Below are positions 24,801-40,061 of a stretch of 64,000 bases of DNA, in pieces; within the stretch, counting starts at the first letter, position 1, and each line of letters starts with the position of its first letter. The notes under the pieces are model-generated. The model was not told where the DNA came from, did not search any database, and saw only the letters and a list, made by a program, of their open reading frames with translations. This DNA is from Lingula anatina (lineage: Eukaryota; Brachiopoda; Lingulata; Lingulida; Lingulidae). Made by a program: the position numbers and the translations under genes. The stretch lies in the NCBI RefSeq assembly GCF_001039355.2, contig NW_019776068.1, forward strand, positions 51,705 through 115,704, read 5' to 3'.

Positions 24801-27800
24801 TGAAATTCTCGACAGATTTGAAAGAAAAATCAACTGATATACATGATTTGATAATACATCAAAGAAAAATAACATACTATCCACAACATTTCAAGAAGTA
24901 ACATATGAATATTTATTTCTATGATGTGGTAAAACTAGCTAATGTACTGAAACGGCCAAAAGAATGACTGGAAATGCAAACTCCATTTAACATAATGCAG
25001 CTAATATCATAATTCAACAATTTTGATAAGGAAACTATTATTAATATTATTTTTATTACTGATATAATTTTAATATTACTATTTAATATAAATATTGTTA
25101 TTATTATAATTATTACCATTACTATTTTTATAAACATTATTATTATTATTGTTATCANAAAAGAGAAATGTGCTTGAGATCGCCCACAGCCCTGTATTGT
25201 ATAAGGTCATAAAAATCGGTTCTCAATCCATCCATAACATACAAAAGACTTTCTAAATATCTCCAAGGTGTACCAGTAGCTCCAGGAACTTACCTAGACT
25301 TATGTATGGCTCTCTTGAACTCTCTGTGTAACTCTTTCACCTGTCTCTCCGCCTCCTCATACAGCTCCATCTTCAACTTGTGAATGATCTCGCACTCCTT
25401 CATCTCCTTCTCTGCCTCGTTCTCCTGGAAATATGGCATATTTTATCATCAATAAATTTTATTGTTTCTAATAAAAAGAATAATTATGTTTCTTTATCTT
25501 CATGCAGCTGTACCTTCAGTTTACTGACTCTGAGGATTTCATACTTCAATTCATTGTGCCCAGTTTTCCTACAAATGATTAAACAATCAAACAAACAAAT
25601 AAATAAATAAACAGAAAGACAGACAGACAGACAGAGAAGTAAGTAAGTAAATAAAAAGATGGAAGGATGGATTATGGATAGGTGAATGAATGTAATGCAT
25701 AAAATAAAAAATCTGATCATATATACTCTCTACTGTCCCAGACATAAAAGATATCGATTCCACATCTAATCCTGACCCACCTTCATGGTGGCATGGTTGA
25801 GCATCTCCTGCCACGCGGTATCAAACTGTTCTCCGCGGTCCATGTACGCTTCCTCCGCCAGACAGACCATCTCCTTGGCGGCCGACTGCGCACTGCACGC
25901 CTTCTCGTAGCGGAATGCTGCCTCCTGGGACTCACTCTGAGCCTGCGGGAGAAATTAAATTTTTTCTCAATAATACTTTCAAATATCATACAGTATTTAT
26001 ATACTGGTAAAAGGTGCGCTTCGCAAGTTTTGTTGGCTATTTACCAAGCAAGCAAGAGCAAGCATGGGAAGTGAGTGCAGCAGAGAATCTCTTGTAAAAG
26101 GTGCAGAAATTAAGCACAGAATGTAATCTTGAACATGAAACCTACTATCTGTATGACATTATCAAGTATAATATTATACAAAACTTTGGTAAATGGCAGC
26201 ATGAATGGTTTTTATACTAGCCCTGTGCCTCCCTTTGGACGCAGATTCACCTTGAGTTAGTATCTAATGGCACACCCTGTAAGATCAACTTAAAGTTCTT
26301 TAATTAAGTGATCCCTGGTCCCCCTCACCTCCTTGGCTCTCAGCCTGGCTTCATAATATGGTCTGGACCTCTCTATGCAGTGCCCCAGCTTCTTGGCAAG
26401 TTCATCCAGCTTGTGTGTGGATTCTTTGAGAGACTGGCGGAATGCATATCTTGCCTCCTGGGAAAATCATTAAGTGAGTGTGTTATTATCAACAGTTTGA
26501 AATCAGTGTGCAATGTCAAGTTTCAGTTCTGTTGAAACATTTTTAACAAAATTGGAACATCATTTTTATAGTATAGAACAGATCTTGATGAAGAAACTGA
26601 ATTCAATATTTCAGTTTTTTTCTTCTAAATTATATATAAAAATAGCAAGTCAGCTGACGTATCAAAACATTTTAATCTTCAATGGTTTATAAAACAAGGC
26701 AGCAAAGCTGTCAAATGTACAGACAAAAGCAGACAATAACAATGCACAAAACAGGCTGTCAATTCTGATGCAAAAGTACATTATGCTTAACTGCAAATTC
26801 AACATCAAATTTTAATTATGCTCAACAGGTAATACCAATGTAAGTGAAATGTGAAACAAGCGTAAGGCTTCGGGCCCATGGGAATTTAAGTTCACACTTT
26901 GAATATGCCAGAATGAGAAAAATGAAAATTTCACATAAAACTGCTTAAATTCAATAATAAATGATAACCCATTTGAGCTGGTTTTCTTATTTGAACTGCA
27001 TGCCAATCCTACAAATCATACTTGTAAGTTGAAAATACTAATAAGTAACACAGTTTTCTTTTCATAATGTTTGTAGTAGCAGGGCAAAAAGATTTTTGTC
27101 AATTTTGATGTAACATTACATAATAAATTACAGAATAATTATCACCAATTTTTGATTATTGACTATAAATAGCATGGACATGTACAAAATTTGNATTATT
27201 ATTATTATAACTACTACTACCACTATTTCAAACTGTTCTAGAAGTGTAAAAGAGTCTCAATTACAACTGTCCCCACAAGGTTACCTGCAGAACAAACAGG
27301 AATTATGTCATCACTCTCAAAACTGGCCAAGGTCTTGGACTTGTTGATGAAACAATTAAATTCTTTTATACCTAAAAGTGGAAATAAATTACCCTTGATA
27401 AAATCTATGAATGAAATATAAAATATATGTGGTGTTTAATGGGATATAGTGAAAAGAAAAACGTCCAAAACCTTGTATGATAGCTAAAAACTGCATGGCT
27501 GATGAATTCATGTCCTAAATTCTTAATTAAAAGACATATTTTCGTCTTTAAATTTATTTTTGTTCCTGCAAAATGTATATGATGCTTATAATCATGATAA
27601 ATTAATTGATTAATAATAGTCCCCCTCCCATATTGTCTCATGAATTGGTAGCCCTGGAAGGAATAATGTGTGCTTGTGCAAGCATTTGTGCATATGTGCA
27701 AGTGAGTGGAGAAGAGAGGCTGCAAGATAACAGCCGAGGCAGAGACCTACCATCACTCAATCTTTTCAAAAAAGCCCTGGCATTCTCCAAATGTGGTGTC

Positions 27801-30800
27801 ACGAACAGGAAATCGTCCACATGCCGCATGAGCAGCTCTCCCTCCGACACTGCGAACACGTCCCTCTCCATGGCAGCGTAGTACAGGTTACATAACATGG
27901 ACGATAGGACGGAACCCTGGCTGATCCCTCGGAACTGGTGGTAATACCGTCTGCCAACCTGGACATTGCAATGAAATTTCTACTGATAAAATGAAAGAGG
28001 AGAAAAAGCTAAAGACAAAATGATGGCTAATTCTGGTGAAGAATTAACAACAACGGTGTTCAAAATTTGGGTATTCAGAATTTGTTGTTTTTTTCCCCAT
28101 CAAAATTACAATGTTGTACAGGGACTACATTCTGTAACAGTAAGAACTGCTGGGATAGGTAGATGTATGTCAAATAATAAAAGAACTATTATACAGAACA
28201 ATAATTCACAGCATGTTGTCTACGGAGTTGAAACAATGTAGCAAAATAAACATACAAATAATGAGTTTAGAAAATCTTTTCACAAAAATGGCAAATACAC
28301 AGACAAAACATTCCATCAAACATTTTCACATGAGCAGGTGCATTCTAGCAAACAATGAAGAAATTATCCAAACATGCAATGCTTACAGTGACAAACTTTA
28401 TGAACATTAGTTAGTTTGACATCAATATCTCTTTAGCTGATAAAGAGGTCAATCTTCAGACCCCTCGGTTAGGTAACATGTGCATCAACCTTACCTTTAC
28501 CGTGAACCAGCATCGCACACAAAGATAAAGATATGAACAGACTGTGAGATGGTTCCTCAACCATAACTCCTAAACCCTTTGATATCTACACAGATATCGT
28601 AGTTTGTGATGGAGAACTTAACTTTCAAAGAAGCCACATTGCAGGATTATGATGCTGTGATGGCAATCAATGACAACATTTATGGCGGCCTAGACTACCT
28701 TCCTGACTATTATAAACTCTTCATGACAATGCCGTCCATGACAGCCTTTCTGGCAGAAAAGAAGGGTGAGACTGTGGCTTTCTGCATTGCTCAGATACTG
28801 GACAATGAAACCACCTTAGTGCTGAGAGCCGCTCGCGTCAAGGAAGTCTACCAGGGGAAAGGGATTCTAAAAGAATTGACAGCACATCTGAAGAGAAAAA
28901 TGAAACAGATGTATCCAACAATACAAAGAAGATGCATTGTTACACTTCAAACCGTTGGAGACGAGAAGCCATTTCCCACTGGATATGTTCAGATTTGTAA
29001 AAAGCGAATGCTTAGTTTTTATCAGCAAGCGTCAATCATAGAAAAAAAGTTGATGGAAATGGGAGAGTCTGCTGGAGGAATTGATGTGCATCAACTGGGG
29101 TCCGAAGAGCTACAGCAGCTGCTTGGATCAAAATGGGCTTTAAATTTGTTTCCGAAGGAAAAGGTCATAATCAACTGGGTCCCTTATTCCATCATACCAA
29201 GTAATGGACCAATCATAGCAACAGAAAGTGATGCCTTCCTGACACATGAAGAAAATAAGGATAAAGCAGAGCAAAGTCCTGATGTCTTCAGTGCAGTTAA
29301 TTTCATCTTTTGCAAAAAAATTGGGCTGCGACTCAGTCTTGATCTTTATGGCATACGCCAATCCAATATGGCTGTCGTCAAAGAGCACATTGTACATCAT
29401 GCGCGGAATGCAGTCTTCAAGGCCAAAGAAGCTGGGTGTGAGGGCATACATGTTGAGTTGTACGTAGAAGTTGATGCCCCTTTGGAAGAACTGCTGGGCA
29501 TTACCTCCAGTCTGGAACTGAAGTCAAGTGACTTCTTTGTCATGAATAAGGAAAAGTATGTCTACCTTCTAGAAGCAGTGTTGTAAACTTACCCTGAAGA
29601 GGTGCATATGGTGTCTTTTTCGACGACATTTCAACTGTTTTTTGACATCATCCAAAATGCCCTCAATGGGCTCTAAACTAAATCTTTGACATTTTGAAAG
29701 TCAAAAAAAGGATCATAGTGACAGTTTCAAATTTAAGTCAAAATGTATTTATCAGCAAGGCGAATGCAGTTTTGTAAAAAAAAATATTTTAGTGTAAACA
29801 GTAAGATGCGCTGTAATACAGCAAAACAGGAAAGATGATCCTTTAAGAACAAGGTAGTAAAACAGGTAAATATTATGAAATAAATGAAGTGTGGAGTAAT
29901 GATCCAAGTTCATTTCCAAACAAATGAAAGGTATGTTGCTATTTTAGCACTACTGATGAGCACATTTCTATTTTTCCAATCCAATCCTTTACCTCTTAAG
30001 GCACAAAGGGCAATTTCCAGTTTCAAAAATAATTTGATCAAATCATTGATCACCAGTTTATGCTAAAAAATAATTCACAGTAAAATCAATTACTTTTAAG
30101 CACCATCGACATAAATAAAAATCAAATATCCAAAATTATATAAAATACCATGTAAGATGCCATCAGTTAAAACTAGAGGATCAGAGAGGCGATACCGCCT
30201 CTGGATATTGTACCACCAGCTGGAGTAAGCGCATTCATATGCCCCCCCCCCAAAAAAAAGAAAAAAATTGGACACCACCACCAGTCTTGTGCTTGACAAG
30301 CTCTATAAAATGCAATAAACAAGAGTTCTCAAAATAAAATAAAAATAAAAAAAATCGAAAAAACATAACAGTTAAAATGGTCCAATCAAGGAGATGTTCA
30401 AATTGACCTGTATTTTCCTAACACTGATCACTCCTGTGATTTTCTAGACAATAGGCCTATTGGTTTTCCTTGAAATGCATTATCAGCATTGCATATACCG
30501 GTATGCTGACAAAAGGGAAAACCTAGGGACAACACTGGGCAGATCTCTGCTAGTTTTGAAGATATGAAGGGCAAGAAAATATGCAGAGTTCAGGTTGTGG
30601 TAAAAAAGTAGGTCAAAGGTCAATTTCAAGGTCACAGTATATGACTTCCTATATAAGTTCAATAGTAGCTATGGGCATTTCTTTGCCAATGTTGGAGATA
30701 TGAAGGCCAGGAAACAAGCAAAGTGCAGTTCATAAATAGTGGGTCAAAGGTCTATTTCAAGGTCATAGTAAGATTGGCAGTATATGACTTCCTATTCAAG

Positions 30801-33800
30801 TTCAATAGTAACTTTGGACCTATCTCTGCCAGTTTTCGAGATATAAGGGATAAAAAAATTTGCAAAGTTCAGCTTATGTTGAAAAGTAGGTTAAAGGTCA
30901 ATTTCAAGGTCACAGTTAGATTACCAGTATATGACTTCCTATTCAAGTTCAATAGTAACTATGGGCATATCTCTGCTAATTTTGGAATATTGAACATTTT
31001 CCCCACTGAATATTGCGATGTTGTAATTTTTGATATAGCGCAATGCCTAAACCATATCGAAAACAAAAAAATGGACACCACCTCCAGTATTGCACTTGAC
31101 AATTAAGTTCTACAAAATGCAATGAACAAAAGGTCTCTGGCATTTACCATTCCAAAATAAAACCAAGTTTTCAGTTTCGGTATCTAATGGCTGCTTCTCC
31201 CGTGAAAATGCACCGATTGACCCCAAACTCCCAAAGATGAAAGGAGTCCCCAATTGTAACCCCTCACTATAACAGGACAGCTTAGATCTGTGTAGTTTCC
31301 AAAAATAGCACAAACAAATATTTTTTTGCAGAAAATTCCCATTTTTAGAAAATTTTGGCTTGTTTGACCTTGAAAAAAAGGTCAAAAGTCAAATCCAAGG
31401 GCATATTTGGAATCTCCACATATGACTTTCGGTCAGGCTTCTGTGGTAATTTTCCCCATAATTCCTTTGGTTTGGGAGATATTTAGCCTTGAATTTTCAA
31501 ACATTTTGACAAGGGTGTGTTTCAACAAGTGTCACACCCAGGCCAATGCACCGACAGAGACAAAAAACCAGGGGGTTCAAGTTGAGATTATATGTGACCT
31601 AAATCCAAGAGATGGGGACAGGTCCTGGCGGTCTAGGAGGAGAAGCGGTAATGGTGACTTGTTTCCGGCGCTCGACTGCGGAGCCGCGGAGCCGCAGGAG
31701 CCGGCGGAGCTGTATGAGACGGGTCGGGACTAAAACCATGAGTACCGCCAGCATATACGCTGGTGGTACTAATGAAAGAGACAGCAATAAATTTACAATT
31801 ACAGTCAAAACAACTCTAAACTTGTGATAGTCTTTCAAATTAAAATAATGGCAACTCATAAGGAAAAGTAGCACAAGCACAATCTAAATGTACCCCTAAC
31901 CTATTAATCTTAAAGTGACCTGCCAAAACCATCAGACTCAGAGAGAGTATGATACAAAGTGGATGATATCTTTATGTCAATAAAGTATAAGACCCTGATA
32001 TGGGGATGCATGCCACTTAGTTATGTAAGGGTTTTGCAGTCCACCTGATATCTTGGTGTGAGTGATAAAAGCATACAACAGACTGGAACAATCTAGGTAC
32101 AATAAAGGTGAAGCCACTTGGCTTTGTATATTTTCAACAACAACGACAATGGTGGACTTAACGTTCCGTACTGCAAATCTTCAGGATTACGAAGCAATCT
32201 TGGCAATTCACGCCAATGTCTACTTTGGTCTGGACTACCTTCCCGACTACTACAAACGCTATGTAACCTACGCTCATATGACCTCCTATGTAGCCGAACA
32301 AGATGGAGAGATAGTGGCATATTGTCTGGCACATGTTAATGATGACGAAACTTCTCTTATCATGCGAGCAGCAAGGGTGAAGCCCACTCATCAAGGGCAG
32401 GGGATTTTAAGCAAACTGAAGACGTTTCTGAAAGCGCAGGAGGTACGGAACCATCCAAACCTCCGAAAGATAAAAATCACAGTCTGCATCCCGCTCACAG
32501 GCAACAAAGAGCTCCCAAGAAACTATGAACAGATTTTCAGACGCAAGTTGTATTGTTTTCAGCAAAAGACAGCCTCCATACGCAAAAAAATTACTTGGGA
32601 TGTAGAAGAAACAACAGGCAAAGTGCACCAAATGTCAACAGAGGAGCTGGAGACGATTTTGGGATCAGAAACAAACAAACACTTATTTCCGTATGGCACT
32701 TTCATTATTAACTGGGTCCCATACGCCACTCTGACAAGCAACGCTCCAATCATTGAGGCTGAAAGCGATGTCTATGCATCGTATGATGAAAACAACACAG
32801 CATTCAAGAAAACTCCAATATTTCTCAGCGCAGCTACACAAATAATGTGTGAGAATGTCAGGCTGAGGGTGGGGTTGGACTTGTTTGGAACAAATATTGA
32901 TGCCGCCACTGTGTGCAATCACATCTTCTACCAAGTCTGCAAAACAGTCGACAAGGCAGAAAACATGGGGATAGAAACCATCCATGTTGAGTTTCATGCA
33001 GAAGAAGAATTATCAAAGGAAGTACTGATGCACACAGCTTCAGTGTTAGGTCTAGAACCCAGCATCGGATTTTTTGGTGCTTGTGAAAACTATGTGTATC
33101 TTCTAGAGGCAAACATTTAGGCATGCATGTACATGTACTAGTAAAAACCCCAGTACTAGGATGAATAATCTGCATCTAACGATTATAATAGATTTACAGA
33201 TTTAGTCTTGGTTTTTAATTATAACAATTAAGCTGTTAAAAATCATATTTAAATAACTTTATGCTGTAGACGGCAGAATCAAGTTGTTTTATTTACATCT
33301 ATAATGGCAACTGTAAGAAGAATAATACTGGAAATAATGATGTTGAAGAGACTGGTAAATGGAATGTTTAATCCAAAATAAATTGTGTACCCATAATTTT
33401 TGTCAGTACAGNCGACGGCGACGACGCAGGTGATGGCACTATGTACAGACACATCTGTGTCTGTACATAAAAATACTCCACAGTAAAATCAATTACTTTT
33501 AAGCACCATCAACATAAATAAAAATCAAATATCCAAAATTATATAAAATACCATGTAAGATGCCATCAGTTAAAATGAAAGAGACAGCAATAAATTTACA
33601 ATTACAGTCAAAACAACTCTAAACTTGGGATAGTCTTTCAAATTAAAATAATAGCAACTCATAAGGAAAAGTAGCACAAGCACAATCTAAATGTACCCCT
33701 TGCCTATTAATCTTAAAGTGACCTGCCTAAACCATCAGACTTCAGATAGAGTATGATACGAAGTGGATGATATCTTTATGTCAATAAAGTGTAAGACCCT

Positions 33801-36800
33801 GATATGGGGAGGAATGTCACTGAGTTAACGTAAGGGTTTTGCAGTCCACCTGATATCTTGGTGTGAGTGATAAAAGCACACAACAGACTGGAACAATTCA
33901 GGTACAATTAGGGTGAAGCCACCTGACTTTGTCTATATCTGACAACAACGACAATGGTGGACTTAACATTCCGTACTGCGAATCTCCAGGATTACGAAGC
34001 AATCTTGGCAATTCACGACAATGTCTACTTTGGTCTGGACTACCTTCCCGACTACTATAAACGCTATGTAACCTACGCTCATATGACATCCTATGTAGCT
34101 GAACAAGATGGAGAGATAGTGGCATATTGTATGGCACATGTTAACGATGATGAAACTTCTCTTATCATGCGAGCAGCAAGGGTGAAGCCCACTCATCAAG
34201 GGCAGGGGATTTTAAGCAAACTGAAGACGTTTCTGAAAGAACAGGAGGTACGGAACCATCCAAACCTCCGAAAGATAAAAATCACGGTCTGCATCCCACT
34301 CACAGGCAACAAAGAACTTCCAAGAAACTATGAACAGATGTTCAGACGTAAGTTGTATTGTTTTCAGCAAAAGACTGCCTCCATACGCAAAAGATTTACT
34401 TGGGATGTAGAAGAAACTACATGCAAACTGCACCAAATGTCAACAGAGGAGTTGGAGACGATTTTGGGATCAGAAACAAACAAACACTTATTTCCGTATG
34501 GCACTTTCATTATTAACTGGGTCCCATACGCCACTTTGACAAGCAACGCTCGGATCATTGAGGCTGAAAGCAATGTCTATGCATCGTATGATGAAAACAA
34601 CACAACATCCAAGAGAACTCCAATATTTCTCAGCGCAGCTACACAAATAATGTGTGAGAATGTTAGGCTGAGGGTGGGGTTGGACTTGTTTGGAACAAAT
34701 ATCGATGCCGCCACTGTGCGCAATCACATCTTCTACCAAGTCTGCAAAACGGTCGACAAGGCAGAAAACATGGGGATAGAAATCATCCATGTTGAGTTTC
34801 ATGCAGAAGAAGAATTATCAAAGGAAGTCCTGATGCAAACAGCTTCAGTGTTAGGTCTAGAGCCCAGCATCGGATTTTTTGGTGCTTGTGAAAACTATGT
34901 GTATCTTCTAGAGGCAAACATTTAGGCATGCATGTACTAGTAAAAACCCCAGTACTAGGATGAATAATCTGCATCTAACGATTATAATAGATTTACAGAT
35001 TTAGTCTTGGTTTTTAATTATAACAATTAAGCTGTTAAAAATCATATTTAAATAACATTATGCTGTAGATGGCAGAATCAAGTTGTGTTTTATTTACGTC
35101 TATAATGGCAACTGTAAGAAGAATAATACTGGAAATAATGATGTTGAAGAGACTGGTAAATGGAATGTTTAATCCAAAATAAATTGTGTACCCATAATTT
35201 TTGTCAGTAAAGAAGGCATTAAAATTTTATCAAGGTCCATTGTTAGTACCCTGTGACTTCCCACCCACCCAGATATGGCCTTAATCTCTTAATAACATAA
35301 CATCTGATTAAATTATAAATCTCTGTTCAATCAGTACACCTGATATTTCCAGAACTGTGTTTAATCAAAGTATGTCCAGTTAAATCAACCCCATAGGTGC
35401 AGAACTATATTCCAGATAGATTGGATTAAAATGTGGGGACTTACAGGCCAATAGCCAGCAATTTCAAAAGGGGGATTCTTCTTCCAAAAAATTCAAACTT
35501 TTACTGTGACACCTTTGTGTACCTAGATCAAATTTTGCCCATTTTCCTGGCAAAAAAAAGGGAGGGGGGGTCATTTGAACCCCCTGAACCCCCCTGGCTA
35601 CGGGCCTGTCCTGAGTAGACTTAGACAGAAGGGTGAGAGAAATAAAGGTCCAAGAACTTCAGAGTCCTGTCATATTCCCTCTCCCATGCCTCAGTGACAA
35701 TTTTGTGTCATTGATGCTAAGTATTATGTTGATAAACAGCTCCAATATGTTTACCTTGATAATGTTGTGGAACAGGTGCGTCTTTATCAGACTCAGTAGA
35801 CTCTCTTTATTCTCATGTCTGTACATAACCTGTAATAGAAAAATGAGTTTACAGTGTATATATTTTAAAAGATATAATTTAGGACCAAAATCCTAACTTT
35901 GGATTTTTACTAAAAGTTGAGTAAAAAAAAAAAATGAGTGAAAAAAAGACGCAGTTTGTAAACCTAAAAAAATCAACAAAATATGCAAAATAAAAAAAAT
36001 CCTTAATAAGAATTGGGTATTTGCAAGTGACAAAAATATAAACAACATATAATCAAGTTTTTAAATTCAATTTGTAAAAATAAAATGGCCTAATGTCTGA
36101 AATTGTAGTAAGTACTTGTCAAAATTATTTAATTCAGCAACATTTTATATACTTGAATCTGTGATTGATTGGGTATTAAAGAAATTATAATGCTCAAAAT
36201 GTAAACATTGTGCATTACCTGGTCAACAATAACAGCATTTCTTAAATGTTTCAATGATGACTTTGTAAATTTCTGGAAATCTGGCTCAAAATCTGTAAGT
36301 GTATGAACACTCTTTCTGAACTGTTTTCTCAGTCTTCCTCTCATATTCAATACCACTGCATACCTCCTGATGATGAATTCTGAGGCCTTAACCTGAAAAT
36401 GCAGAAGTTTAAGGAGAATGTTACTTTGTGGCCTAAAAAATCAACAAAAATGATAATTTCTAGTCATTTCCAGTTATCCACTGTAACATAGTATTACATT
36501 ACAGCAGAGATGTTATTGGTGTTTAGCATGCTGTGTACTTGCAACAGTGAAGTCTATGTCCAGACCATTACCTCCACTTCTTTCATTAGTTTCTTAACTG
36601 ACCAAAATGCAAAGAAAATGACTGTTAAATTATCACTCAATTCCTGAAGTTGGAGTTCCAATTTTAATAAGACTGAATGTGGTAGGTGTGGCCTGTAGCA
36701 ACGAATGGTTTCCAATAGTTACTAGTCAGAATTCTGAGAAAGTTCACAAACAATTTTCTTTCCTTCCTGAATTAGTTCTTAGCATTTACTTTGACTACCA

Positions 36801-39150
36801 CAATGAACCAAAAGTGCAGTGATATACCTGCTTTTTTGTCCTCCTTACTCACAACCAAACTACACACACTCAAATCAATGCTTACAGAATTCAAGGCATT
36901 CTCCACAACAGAATACAGCTTCTCTGGAAGGATGGTGTCAAAGCATTTCTCAATGTCAGCTTTCACAAAATAAAGAGGCCTGGGGGATGGAAATTCAAGT
37001 TTATAAATAATAATTCAAAATTATAATGAAAACTTAGATTGTATTAAATGAGTCTTCATCACCATAGTCTGTATTATGACCACAACTGGCAGTGGGTGTA
37101 CATGTACTTGTCTTTGATAAGTTAATTTTTATAAACAGCATGGATGAATTAAATAACGCCATTAGATACCATTATACCTATATAATAAACAAATAAGGTA
37201 TGGTCCTCAGTGTCTAACAAAAATCACGTCCCAGTGACAGAAATAGGAGCCCAGGTGAAGGGTAAAAATGAATGGCAGTAAAACACATACCATACAGATT
37301 AGGGATACATACATGTATTACTGTAACTGGCCAATCAAAGACCTAGTATTCTACAAGAGGTATACACAGTTATAGCCGAGAGATAACTGCTGGGAATGTT
37401 CTGCCGAGCAGTTGTGAAAAAAAGAACCCACAAACCCAGTGTCCTCTGCTGCTCTTCTCTTCAGAACAAAATTTCTCCACTGAGCGTAGATATCATCTAG
37501 ACCAAATACAGAGGAACCAACCAAACCAGGATTCATGTTCTGAAAAAAAGGCATCTCTCACATACAGGTGAGATATTAATAATGTATGTAAACAAGGCAG
37601 CAAAGCTGTCAAATGTACAGACAAAGAACAGAAAATAAAGATGCAAATAAGTGAAAAATTAAATTTTCACAAAAAACTGTTAAATTGCCAGAAAAATTTA
37701 CCAAACAGACTGCGTTGCCTATTGAAGCTGTATGTTAGACCCATGTTTCTTTCCTGTAAGTTTGAGAACAGTAAGTGACATGATTTCCCTTAAATGGTCA
37801 TCATAGGAGCAGTGCCCAAAATAGGGGTTTCTTCAAATTTTGATGCAACATTACATAATGTTTANCTGTACATAAAAAAGTTTCCACTTCATTGATGTGC
37901 ATAGTAGGCTTAAAGGCATTATTATTATGAATCACAGCAGGGGGAATCATTCCCACATTTTCCTTTCATTTCAGTTAAAAAACAGAACAATCAATTTAAG
38001 ATGTGCTCCAAAGTTTATCATGTATCTTATATTCTTTTATGAAAGACAATTATTTCTAAATTTGCTGAAATATTTCAGTAGCATAACTATTGTATAAGAT
38101 ATAAGGCTGGCACCCGAACAAGAACTAAGACAAACCTTGATGTAACTGAGAACATGAAGCACATTTGACAGCTGCTGTTTAACAGATAATGCCTGGAATA
38201 AGAAACAAAATATATGTACAAGATATATAGCCTAAGGACAATGTTTACTAAGCCAATTTGCTATTGAATCAAATGAAAATAAACAGACCACACTAAGAAT
38301 AAAAATACAACAAACTAGATGATCCTGTGACTAATGAAAAATGTCACCATATCATTACCACAAAGTGTAAACAATGAAACAAATAGAACTACAGCTACAT
38401 GTATTTGCACAATTATAGTGTCATTTGAATGGTGAATTCTGAAAAACTGAAAACTTCAGAAACATAGCACATTGTTTACTGTACAGCTACATGGAAGGCT
38501 ATAAAAAGTTCCAATTTATGCTCAACATGAGCTAACAAATGAATGAGCCAACTCCATTTTTTCCTCACCTGTGTACCTATACCCAGCCCCATGCTGACTA
38601 TGGGTCTCAAGGAGGACAACTTGGGCAGTAGACGTAACTGAGAACAACCCAGAGATATCCCAGCATGCATCATTTCCATGGCTTCCTTCTCGCTCATTGG
38701 AGCAAGGGTACCCAACTTTAAGAAATCTGGAATTAAAGGACCATTTGAACCAAAATCAAACACTAACAGATGGAAACTAACTCCTATTATAATCACAATG
38801 CTATGTACTTATCAGTTATGAATAATGATTACTTGGCATGGCATCTGCCAAGTACCATGCATGATACTGAAAATTCTCAAATCTTTTTAAGTATTCTCCT
38901 GTAAAACTGGATTCACAAAAAATAAATAATATATAAATAAATAAACCAGAAAAGCTTTTAGAGAGCACAGAATTCAAGACAAATCATTTCTCATTATTAA
39001 TGAATCAATAAATAGATCACCAAAATCTCTTGATTCTAAGTGAAAAATTTTATCAATATCTGTCCATAACCTTTTTTTGGTTTTGGCAAAACACATGTAT
39101 TATTAAGTAACATACAAACAAAAACATCGCCTTTTTGGTGGAGGAAAAAA

Positions 39151-39181
<31 letters not shown>

Positions 39182-40005
39182 ACTAACCGGACACCCCCTT
39201 GGCTCTGAGTGTCATCCAGAGTCTCTTCCTGAAGTAGAAGGTGTGATACCTATAGGGCCCTGTCTCTGTGATGTAAAAGTAGGACTGAAAGAAAAACATC
39301 AAATTCCACAGAACTAAGTTACGGAAAGAGTTCAAGAGGGACAAACAGTTTTAAGAACACATATAATACAAATCTAAAATTGTTAGTTATCAATTTCAAA
39401 TAGTTTATTGATAAAAGATGGTCAGATCTATAATTTGACATTTTGTTGCACTCGATTAGTAGAATAACAGCATTATACCAATCAACTGCCATATCTGTAA
39501 GCAATGTTGTCTGTGCTAGCATGACAGGCCAAAATATAAATAATGAAATACAAAAATATGTTAATGAAATGTTGATCCTGAATTATTTCAGCTTCAATTT
39601 TCTTTTTAACAAATTACCTTCAGTGTAACCATGACAACCCTGGTCATGATCCACCACAACACCATGGCAACAAGGTTTTCCCTCACTACAGGGTTCTTTA
39701 CACTCTTCAACCACTTGCAGTGAGACACCTGAAACATTGTGTGAAAGTTTTTTTCTCTTAATGCATAAGATTTTATATCATAATGTTTACTTGATTGTAT
39801 TATTCAAACTTAATATTTCCACAGGAAATTGCATTAAATCTTGCTGCTATCTTTATTGTAGACATATTTTAATAAATTGTGCAAAGTCTGCTGAAAACAA
39901 AACAATGGATTTTAGACAATAAAAAACTTTATTATTAGATGCATAGAGAGTCACAAATGTGTGAATGTTAAAACAAGCAATTCTAATAGCTACCCTCTCT
40001 CTCTA

Positions 40006-40061
<56 letters not shown>

